Shown here piece after piece: positions 56,866-64,000 of a stretch of DNA of 64,000 nucleotides. Both the position numbers and the translations under genes were made by a program. The stretch lies in the NCBI GenBank assembly GCA_949825065.1, contig OX463862.1:17457246-17521245 (forward strand), given 5' to 3'. Below the pieces are notes generated by a model. The model ran no database searches. It was not told where the DNA came from and worked only from the letters and a program-made list of their open reading frames with translations. Position 1 is the first letter of the stretch. Every line of letters begins with the position of its first letter. This DNA comes from Odontocerum albicorne. Its lineage: Eukaryota > Arthropoda > Insecta > Trichoptera > Odontoceridae.

Positions 56866-57451
56866 TACGATTCGTAAGTAAATAAATACAAATGTAAAAG
56901 CCAGGAGTCAAACAACTCAACTTTGTTTAGATCAAGGTGGCCAATGACTAATGACGTTCTTCTTCACTAAGTGGCGTTGCAGTCAATGTTCACGATTTAA
57001 TTCCATTTTTGGTCGAGATGAATTTTTCAAGTCACTGTAAACAACACAAATAGCACTCGTATGACAAAACTTTCTGAGCACGTTTACCATTAAAAACGTC
57101 AAACTTTACGATGCTGATGTCAGATTTGACGTATCTACAGTGTTGTTGCCATATCTCAAAACTTAAGTAGCAACCCTCGTATAAAGATCCACTTTATAAG
57201 GCAACGTCTGTGATGAAGTAGTCTTATTCCTTGATCAAAAATTGTATATACAGTCAAACTTGGTTTATTAAAAGCATGGATATAAGATTATTGCTATAGT
57301 GAACAAAACTATAATGGTTTTGATTTTTTTTTACAATTCGTAAATAAATAAATACAAATGTAAAAGCCAGGAGTCAAACAACTCAACTTTGTTAAGATCA
57401 GGATGGTCAATGACTAATGACGTTCTTCTTCATTAACTAGCAGTTGCAGTC
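56866..57451 (+). repeat. Direct duplication: 56866-56986 and 57332-57451
   Basis: Two copies of a about 120-bp sequence (aaataaatacaaatgtaaaa, gccaggagtcaaacaactca, tgactaatgacgttcttctt) lie in the same orientation 466 bp apart and are about 90% alike. Between them, 57180-57250 resembles 7810-7890 of repeat R-A (tcttattcc(t)tgaatca). No coding content. Confidence 0.8.
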
Positions 57452-57540
57452 ATAATAATCAAAGAAGATTTAAAACCTTCTAATAAAGACACGCTGGATG
57501 ATAACAGTGTGGGTGGTAGTGGGATTGAATTGAAATGTAC

Positions 57541-57728
57541 ACTTTAAAGCTTGGTGGGTTAATTGCCAAGCGGTAATCTCTCCCAAACATTCAGAAATAT
57601 GTTAAAGAAACCTTAAGTTAAATGCAAACTGAAACCATTAAAAAAATATATCAACGGGAAAAGAACACTTAACCCTCGGGTTGGAAGAATAGCGTTTTAC
57701 TAACTATGCTACGGAGATTGTCCTGTTT
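57541..57728 (-). repeat. tRNA-derived SINE-B, diverged full-length copy
   Basis: On the minus strand the head (ctccgtagcatagttagtaa, then ctattcttccaacccgaggg) and the tail (gggagagattaccgcttggc, aattaacccaccaagcttta) match SINE-B at 36970-37175. Diverged across its length; box B is decayed to aacccgagggttaag. Confidence 0.65.
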
Positions 57729-57729
57729 C

Positions 57730-58138
57730 CACTCCATAGATTTTTTACCACGCGAATTTTGTTTTAATACTTTTTAATAAAGTTTTTAAATAATTTAATC
57801 CCGGCGGCATTACTCCTTCAGTATCCCCTGTAAGACGGCAAATAAAATGAATAACGTAAGCCACGACTCTCTGTTTTCATGATGCGGTTTGATCGCTCAG
57901 ATGAAAAATTTTCACGTTTATGGATCATAAATTTATTATGATTGTTGTTTATGCGTAAAAGTACAAATCAGCTTGATGGAGGCTATTTCGCGTATTATTT
58001 TTTTATTGGACGAATATTTGTAAAACATATTGAAACCACAGACATTTTTTTTAGTTAACAGAATAATATTCACCAACAATTTATTGATGCCTTAAAACAA
58101 AAAAGTCACGGTGATAGAAAAGTGTGAAAGGAAAAGTA
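57730..58138. other. Unassigned AT-rich DNA
   Basis: No recognised content. Confidence 0.35.
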
Positions 58139-58139
58139 A

Positions 58140-58765
58140 ATGTGTTTATTTATTTTCTCAACACAGGGTTAGCCCAATTACATTGAAAAATACAAAAAAT
58201 GTTAACATTAAAAAAATTATATAAAATAAAAAATTATGTATATGCATACATATATACACACAAACATACACATATATTCAAAGTCACTTACATATGTTGA
58301 TGAGTGCTTTCTAACGCGCTCAATCTTAGAAGAAAGTTTTCTTTTGCTTTTGGTAATGTGATATGAAATATGTCAATATCCGAAGCAGTCCCGTTCAAGA
58401 GTTAAGGCCCTTCCAACAGGCATATCGGCTGGAAGACCCGTTCTTGCGTATGTTATTGAGAACAGTTCTTGCCCGCGCAGTCTAGTGTAATTGTTAGGAA
58501 CATTTAACGCTAATCTTTGTAGTAATGCTGGACAGCTCACAACTCCTTGAACGAGTTTGACAACGTATACCAGGAGACGCAGATCTCTTCTTACGCTCAA
58601 GGAGTTATACCCGAGCATGCCCAGCAGAAACTGAGCAGGATAAAGCCTTGGATAGACACTGAACTCACTCATATAGAAATATCGTAGATATTTTTTTTGT
58701 ACCTTCTCCACCATGAGTGTACCATTTTGTACCTTCATTCCACTATTTTGTACCTTCTCCACTAT
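58140..58765 (-). pseudogene. CR1/Jockey-like LINE ORF2 C-terminus (LINE-c) and 3' UTR
   Basis: From 58700 the minus strand encodes VQKKYLRYFYMSEFSVYPRL, YPAQFLLGMLGYNSLSVRRD, LRLLVYVVKLVQGVVSCPAL, LQRLALNVPNN, ELFSITYARTGLPADMPVGR and ALTLERD. This matches the post-RT region of CR1/Jockey-like ORF2: Q.K(F/Y)LR, then LGM..(L/F)NSLE.RR....(L.F..K(L).(H/Q)G, and a C-terminal (Y/F)..(A/T)R.N....P..R. After a frame change, NIFHITLPKAKEN appears, then a 3' UTR ends in aaataaataaaca. The 20 residues before it repeat KVQ(N)-like words (58700-58765), a short tandem (gtaccttctccac/ccattttgtacc). Confidence 0.75.
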
Positions 58766-58784
58766 GATATATGGGAGAGTAATG

Positions 58785-59165
58785 AACGATTAGAGAAAGT
58801 TGAAGAATTCTAATATTTACGTAGTATTTTCTTATGTGATAACGGCTTGTAGCAATAGGAAACAAAATCAATGGGGTACCAAAACATATATGCCGGAACC
58901 GGACGTTATCAATATCTGCCAAGATGGCAGTACACAACAGCATTTTAGTACCAACTAAAGATATACATAGAATAAGACGTGGAAAAGAGCAGAATAAATG
59001 CTGAAGAAATGCATGCACTTAGAATAATACATGGAGTAACAATATATGAGAATACGGAATGGAGTGATAAGAGATGAACGTGAACTTAAGGATGATATTT
59101 TGAGAAAGATGAAGAGAGAACGCGGATGTAGTTTAGGCATATAGAACGGATAAACGATGTATGAA
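58785..59165 (+). pseudogene. Fragment of LINE family V
   Basis: Plus-strand pieces read RLEKVEEF, SIFSYDNGL, ETKSMGYQN, then in another frame SRINAEEMHALRIIHGV, DEERTRM and FRHIERIND. The phrase SRINA(V/E)EM.(A/S)LR is a recurrent family V signature. It stops where a LINE-b 3' end begins. Confidence 0.65.
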
Positions 59166-59365
59166 AAGGAATGTTCGGGTGATTGTTCGTCTTTGTAGGG
59201 TGTAGGTATAGGCGAATGCTCACGTATGTGTTCATGGGTTTCGTGGAGATGGGTAGTCATTTAAATGTTTTTTGCGCCCATGTAACTTTACTTTTGCCTG
59301 GTTAGTTAAAGGAGATTGCCGTCATACAATAAGCCTGCCAGATTTTTTTTACAATAAAGTGTTAA
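59165..59365 (+). mobile_element. LINE-b 3' end, copy 3
   Basis: Matches the last about 200 bp of the copy at 53962-54284: cgggtgattgttcgtctttg, cgtggagatgggtagtcatt, then cctggttagttaaaggagat and caataaagtgttaaataaat. No coding part is included. Confidence 0.8.
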
Positions 59366-59369
59366 ATAA

Positions 59370-59740
59370 ATAAATAAGGCGACCTTTGTAATTTGAAAAG
59401 TACTTCCTTATTACGAAAATTTCTTAACTTGCGCTATTTTTTTCTTTTTCCTGTCATATACCACCATTTCCATACATGTATATATAAATACAATAGAATA
59501 ACTAATCAGGTAGCAATGACTGATAGTAATTGAGGAATATAGTATGATTAGAAATGAATAAAGCACTCATTGCAAGTATTATGTTTACTGTATGCATATT
59601 ATCTGCTTCGGTAATCCTTTTGTGCGATCAACAAACTGTTTACATGCAGTTATATACAAGTTCGATGCACCAGATATTAATGACTTGTCAATTGTTCTTT
59701 TGCTGAGAAACGAAAACTGATAAGAGGCTAGCTATAAAAA
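59370..59740. other. Unassigned AT-rich DNA
   Basis: No recognised content. Confidence 0.35.
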
Positions 59741-59744
59741 TATT

Positions 59745-59945
59745 AGATGAATATGTTGTTGAATGAAAGCAATAGGAAAATGAAATGAAAGTGTGAAACA
59801 AAAAGTAAATGCGATATATGTTATGGAGGAAAATAAAAATTGGAACAAGTTTATGAATTGTGCTAGTAATTTCCAGATGTTGGAAGAGTTAAGAGAGATA
59901 CCGAAAAGCGTGTAGCGATAGGAAACAAAGTCAATGAGGAAATAA
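59745..59945 (+). pseudogene. Fragment of LINE family V
   Basis: Decayed plus-strand coding (LEQVYEF, then FPDVGRVKRDTEKRVAIGN, NKVNEE) corresponds to the YLGS.F..DG....I..RV..GN.VN segment of family V. It is cut by a LINE-b tail in the opposite orientation. Confidence 0.6.
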
Positions 59946-60065
59946 ATTTTTTTTAACACTTAATTACAAACACAATCCGGCAGGTTCATTGCCAGGCCGT
60001 AATCTCTTCCAACCAACCAGACAAAAAAGTAAATAAAACAACTTACATGGTCGCAAAAAAATATT
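59946..60065 (-). mobile_element. LINE-b 3' end, copy 4
   Basis: On the minus strand it ends ccggattgtgtttgtaatta, then agtgttaaaaaaaa. Before that it has gtctggttggttggaagaga and ccatgtaagttgttttattt, as in LINE-b. Only about 120 bp remain. Confidence 0.8.
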
Positions 60066-60104
60066 CAAATGAATATTCATTTTTATGAAATTTATGAACA
60101 TATA

Positions 60105-60745
60105 ATAACCAATAAACTTAGATGGAAAGCCGCTAGAGATTGTTCAGGAATATGTGTATTTGGACCAACTTATTTCCTTTGTAGGTGGCATATCGGAGGA
60201 AATTGCACGCAGGACAAAACTAGCATGGAGCTCATTTGGACGCTTGAGCAACATCTTCAAAAGTAATCTCCCAATATCCTTGAAGCGAAGGGTCTACAAC
60301 TAGTGTATTCTCCCAGTACTAACATATGGCTGCGAGACATGGACACTCACAGTAAAGAATATACAAAAGCTCCAGACCGCACAAAGGGACATAGAGAGAT
60401 GTATGTTGGGATATACTGAAATAGACCGTAAACGAAATACCTGGACTCGCAATATAACAAAGGTAGAAGAAGTTATAAAGGTGTGCAAAAGAATGAAGTG
60501 ACAATGGACAGGACACGTAGCCAGAATGTCAGACTCCCGATGGACATCCGAAATAATCCAATGGTACCCAAGAGACCCAGAAGAAGACTGAAGATACGCT
60601 GGATAGATGAAATCAGGAAGCGTAGCAGCAACACATGGCATCAATGAGCATAAAACCGAACTTTTTGGAGCCAACTTGGGGAGACCTTCATCCAGCAGTG
60701 GATCGACCCTGGTTGACAATGATAATGATGATACATATAACAAAG
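60105..60745 (+). pseudogene. RTE-clade LINE ORF C-terminus
   Basis: Plus-strand translation with several frame changes gives EYVYLGQLISF, EEIARRTKLAWSSFGRLSNI, FKSNLPISLKRRVYN, VLTYGCETWTLTVKNIQKLQ, TAQRDIERCMLGYTEIDRKR and VARMSDSRWTSEIIQWYPRD. This succession (EY.YLG, I.RR...W..FG, LP..LK.(R/K)VYN.CILPVLTYG.ETW.L, AQR.(M/I)ER.MLG, GH.AR..D.RW....(L/I).W.PR) is the hallmark of RTE-type LINE proteins downstream of the RT. It closes with tggttgacaatgataatgat, a short repeat tail. Inactive. Confidence 0.85.
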
Positions 60746-60749
60746 TAAA

Positions 60750-61315
60750 GTGAGATAATTATCGAATCAAATAACTCGATTATTTTACCAAAAATCTTTA
60801 GTCTAGTCATAATGTCTGTTAATCAGGCCCGTTCTAAATAAAGTAATCAAATCGAAAGATTTTTTTCTACGTTGCATAATTATTAGATATTATTCCTTAA
60901 TAAAGTATTTAAAATAATTGAATATTTAACCAGATAAAACCACTCTACTAATTCTTATCTTATTAATTAACAAGCTTCTTTACCCCCACAGTGCGTCATA
61001 CATTAAGAGTCAACGCCCCTTGATAACTACACAGGCGCATTGAAAAGGGTCTGTCACTATCTGGTGTACTCGTGTTTGATATCTACCTGTCAACTACCAT
61101 CTGTCATCTAGTGTCTTTTGTGTATGCTTAATGAATGTTGTGCGTGATTTCATTTTAATATTGAGTACATTAATTGTTTCTTGTGTTACTCATTATTTAT
61201 ACAGTTTACTTAATAACAAAGATAAACAATCAGTAGCGAATACTTGATCCATTAAAAAGGAACAGTACATTTCTTGAGTAACTTATTCTAAGAAATTATT
61301 TGCTCAATCAAAGAC
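60750..61315. other. Unassigned AT-rich DNA
   Basis: No recognised content. Confidence 0.35.
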
Positions 61316-61319
61316 AAAT

Positions 61320-61476
61320 TATTCCAATTGATGTCAAAAGATATGGATGATTTTCTAGCTTGGATTCTTTCACATGTTGGTATCACTGGTAATGAATGTG
61401 TTGATCCCTTGGCAAAAGAAGCATGTTCTGGCAGTTATCCTATATCTGATTTTTCACAGCCAGTGACTGATCAATC
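61320..61476 (+). pseudogene. RNase H domain fragment of a Jockey/I/R1-type LINE
   Basis: Plus-strand translation gives MDDFLAWILSHVGITGNECV, then DPLAKEACSGSYPISDFSQP. W(I)PSH.GI.GNE.(A/V)D.LAK.A is the C-terminal RNase H signature of LINE ORF2 proteins of these clades; the Pro of IPSH is Leu here. It is interrupted at 61477 by an RTE insertion and continues at 62195. Confidence 0.75.
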
Positions 61477-61795
61477 TTATAAAATTAAACATGGTACTTG
61501 ACACCGATGGACGTTGGGTCGGGATTTAAATGGTGTAAATAAGGGGTCTTCTTCATCATCATGTGTCATGTCAGGTCCCCCTAATAAAATTAAACATGGT
61601 ACTTGACACCGATGGACGTTGGGTCGGGATATAAATGGTGTAAATAAGGGATCTTCTTCTTCATCATGTGTCATGTCAGGTCCCCCTAATAAAATTAAAC
61701 ATGGTACTTGACACCGATGGGCGTTGGGTCGGGATGTAAATTGTGTAAATAAGGGCTCTTATTCTTCATCATGTGTCATGTCAGGTTCCCCTAAC
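61477..61795. repeat. 105-bp tandem repeat, 3 copies, at the RTE 3' end
   Basis: The word aaaattaaacatggtacttg begins at 61481, 61586 and 61691. Units differ at a few bases and in a tcttcttcatcatc microsatellite. The minus-strand open frame (THDEEEDPLFTPF repeated) is a by-product. Confidence 0.95.
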
Positions 61796-62180
61796 GTTAA
61801 ATATCACCTGAGAGTAAGCATCTTTGTCCCCGGCAACCCGAAAAAGATCTCCAACCCTCCTTATACAAGTCCAATCACGTATATTGCGGAGCCAGGAGAT
61901 TTGCCTCCTGCCAACACCTCTTCGACCCTATATTTTGCCTTGGATGATCAGGTGCAGTAATTTGTACTTTGCTCCTCTAAGTACATGACCCAAGTAGGAC
62001 ACCTTTCGAATTTTAATATTACTCAGCAACTCTCTATCAACTTTGGCTCTTTAAAGAACCCTTGTTTTGCTAACCATATTCGTCCAGGGTATCCGTAGCA
62101 TTCTCCGGTGCATCCACATTTCGAATGTTTCCAGTCGGTTCATATTACCAACTTTGAGTGTGAAGGGCTCTAGATATAAA
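61477..62180 (-). mobile_element. 5'-truncated RTE LINE inserted in the RNase H-bearing LINE
   Basis: The minus strand from about 62165 encodes KVGNMNRLETFEMWMHRRML, RIPWTNMVSKTRVL, KVDRELLSNIKIRKVSYLGH, VLRGAKYKLLHLIIQGKI, GRRGVGRRQISWLRNIRDWT and VIFNVRGT with a stop at 61781-61783. This is the well-known RTE C-terminal sequence (RLE.FEMW..RRMLRI.W...V....VL). Two in-frame stops are visible (after RVL and GKI). Beyond the stop the 3' region consists of three 105-bp tandem units (61477-61795). Confidence 0.88.
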
Positions 62181-62194
62181 TAAATCAAACAATC

Positions 62195-62470
62195 TATCCC
62201 TTTGAAACCATGGTTTAGTATAATAAGAATTAACAAGACGGAAGTGTCTGTCATGTGTCGTTTGCGGACGGGCTACTACGTGGTGACTAGTCATCTTTAC
62301 AGAATGGGTATTGTGGGGAATCCCTGCTGCGAGTGTGGGCTGTATTATGAAATTATACACCATGCATTTTTTTGTTGTCCTTTGCGAGATAGATTTGAAA
62401 AAGCCATATCTTTACCGCGTGCAATGAATGTTGAGTTTCTTCTTTCTTCGAGGAACTTTTCCACTTAAAG
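62195..62470 (+). pseudogene. Zinc-knuckle end of the RNase H-bearing LINE
   Basis: The plus strand encodes NKTEVSVMCRLRTGYYVVTS, HLYRMGIVGNPCCECGLYYE and IIHHAFFCCPLRDRFEKA. The pattern (I)CRLR.GH......HL.....(P).C..CG....(V)EH....CP.(F) is the C-terminal CCHC-type end of Jockey/I/R1-like ORF2 proteins. It is the continuation of 61320-61476 across the RTE insertion. C-x2-C, H and C residues are retained. Confidence 0.75.
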
Positions 62471-62474
62471 ATCG

Positions 62475-63200
62475 ATTGTAAAATTTTTGAAGCTTAATTA
62501 GTTGAAACTTTAAATTATCTAGATTTGTCATTATTTAAATTATCTAAATTTGTCATTATTTAAATTAGTTTTATCATATTGACTCATATAATTGCACAAT
62601 AACTTTAATTTGGTGTCACAAATCATCCTAGTATGGGTGAATTGCCTATTATAAAATTAAAAAAATGAACCGACTATAAATTCCAAAAAAATATTTAACA
62701 CGTTTACAACATGCATCCTTCAATAAATTTTGAATATTTTTGAAAAAAATTTGAAGTAAAAATGAAGAGTTGGCAAAAAAGTGTGTCTCAGAATTGAGGG
62801 GACAGTCGATGTTGATGATGATGTGAATTCGTCGCATTTACAAGTAGTCAAGACATGCCCATTCATGAGAGTTTCTCACAACGCATAGTGCCTACGTAAC
62901 ATCTGATAAAGAAGTGGTCCATGGAGGATCAATGGTCACATCTGTCAGCGTGCAGGTAGCTCGGGTAGGTAGGCTGCTTTCTGCTCTCAGACTAGCCCAT
63001 GGGAAGGTTCGCACGAGGTCTGCAGATCCAGCGCCACGTAACCCAAGATCGTGGGACCAGGAAAGGTCTTCGGAATCAGTTGTTCTTACTACATTAGCCG
63101 AAATTATCGCTGCATCAACAAAATCATTGTTACGTTTTTATTTTTCCCAAAGGCGTAACCATATGGTTAACAGAGACGTAACTATTGTATATCACTTTCA
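62475..63200. other. Unassigned DNA
   Basis: A 28-bp tandem duplication (tttgtcattatttaaattat) lies at about 62500-62570. The block 62900-63120 is GC-richer, with an open plus frame from 62914 whose product (VARVGRLLSALRLAHGKVRT) I do not recognise. Splice signals were not convincing. Confidence 0.35.
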
Positions 63201-63204
63201 TTTT

Positions 63205-63285
63205 AAACAGTGTTACATGGCTGGTTTATTGCCATGTGGCAATTTCTTCCAAACAACAACACTAAATATATTTATAGATTTGTAC
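63205..63285 (-). repeat. SINE-B/LINE-b type 3' tail fragment
   Basis: The complement reads gtttggaagaaattgccaca, then tggcaataaaccagccatgt. This is closest to the tail of SINE-B at 36975-37045. Only the tail is recognisable. Confidence 0.55.
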
Positions 63286-63289
63286 ATGT

Positions 63290-63685
63290 GATGTGTAGCG
63301 AGACGTCAAGCGATAGTTCCTTGTGGACTCAGCATTCTAGGTTCTCTCAATACGTGGCCTTACTAACACGAGCACTTAGCCTTTATTGGTGGGTTTATAG
63401 GCTGCTGCTGGGTCTGAAGACGAACCATCTCATTCGTCACACGGTTGTACCACCTGATACCCATCATCCTCCTAAGACGTAGGTTCTCAAAGCAAAGAAG
63501 TCTTTGCTTTTGGACCTTGGTAATATGCCAAGATTCAGAGTAGCACTAAACGTTGAGAAGTATTTTACGGCTCTTTAATAATAATACTAAAGAGCAGGGA
63601 CATCACATTAATATACGAGTATTTATAAAATGTCGACATTTTAAGGGAAATATATTTTTGTAAACGTTATATATAGGTGAATAAT
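63290..63685. other. Unassigned DNA
   Basis: Segment 63400-63470 contains cacacggttgtaccacctga, which vaguely resembles the SINE-A 3' body, but the match is too short to call. Nothing else was recognised. Confidence 0.35.
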
Positions 63686-63689
63686 GAAA

Positions 63690-63995
63690 TAATTCTGGTA
63701 TTTAAGTAGTATTTTCTCAGATAATGGAAGATTTACGAGGGATATTGAATGGCATGTAGCGATACGAAACAAAGTCGACTGGGTACTAAAATATATATTG
63801 GTAAAACCGGACAAAATCAAAGTTTGCTAGGATGACAGCCCACAACAGTATTTTAGTACCAAATTTGATGTATAGTAGTGAAACGAGGACGTGGAAAAAG
63901 ATTGAAAAGAGCCGAATAAATGTTGTAGAAATGCGTACACTTAGAAATAATACATGTGGGCATAATGTATGCCAAAATAGATAAATATTTTTATT
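63690..63995 (+). pseudogene. Fragment of LINE family V at the window edge
   Basis: Decayed plus-strand coding includes a LVF(K)YFLR segment, then EDLRGILNGM and MYSSETRTWKKIEKSRINVV, EMRTLRNNTC. The order SSETRTWKK...SRIN.VEMR(T/S)LR is the family V signature. It continues toward the right end, where the sequence turns into aaataaatatttttatttat. Confidence 0.65.
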
Positions 63996-64000
63996 TATTT

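Overview
The window reads as non-coding, transposon-dominated DNA from an insect nuclear genome, plausibly a moth or relative (Lepidoptera/Trichoptera). The grounds are a very AT-rich background and the mix of elements: mariner, Tigger/pogo, piggyBac-like, hAT, RTE and CR1/Jockey-like LINEs, a GIY-YIG Penelope-like element and tRNA-derived SINEs. The lineage call is inference. Only one short segment looks like a host gene: a GC-rich, minus-strand exon near 9252-9456 with splice-like ends. It resembles the N-terminus of a long-chain fatty acid transport protein (SLC27/FATP).

Layout. 1-9100: decayed LINE reverse-transcriptase fragments, a piggyBac-like MITE, SINE copies, two internally deleted mariner-like elements in opposite orientation, a perfect 30-bp minisatellite, and a dispersed repeat interrupted by a solo LTR. 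9252-9456: candidate host exon. 9576-9874: (TA)n run followed by a 200-N assembly gap. 9875-35190: a 25-kb satellite array of about 65 monomers of about 324 bp. Recurring monomer types (called C, B, A and D here) form higher-order units. Three larger blocks each carry the same two foreign segments: X (about 400 bp, unknown) and Y (a LINE 3' end). The middle block alone holds a nested 1275-bp mariner. 35190-36235: about three older, strongly diverged monomers of the same satellite in inverted orientation.

36235-64000: a mosaic of nested elements. It includes a second copy of the dispersed repeat interrupted by a SINE, a GC-rich minisatellite, a 770-bp fold-back element, a decayed Tigger element with an internal 35-bp minisatellite, a pogo-like MITE with a paralogous empty site, a 44-bp x 18 tandem array, a decayed second mariner, two Penelope-like 3' ends (one holding a nested LINE), and several LINE 3' ends (RTE, CR1/Jockey-like, RNase H-bearing).

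No intact transposon open reading frame was found, so nothing here looks autonomously active; the mariner is closest, disabled by one frameshift. The most informative content is historical: several exact target-site duplications, paralogous empty sites and shared junctions order the insertions relative to the satellite amplifications. One SINE family also shares its 3' tail with a LINE family present here, which suggests a SINE/LINE mobilisation partnership.
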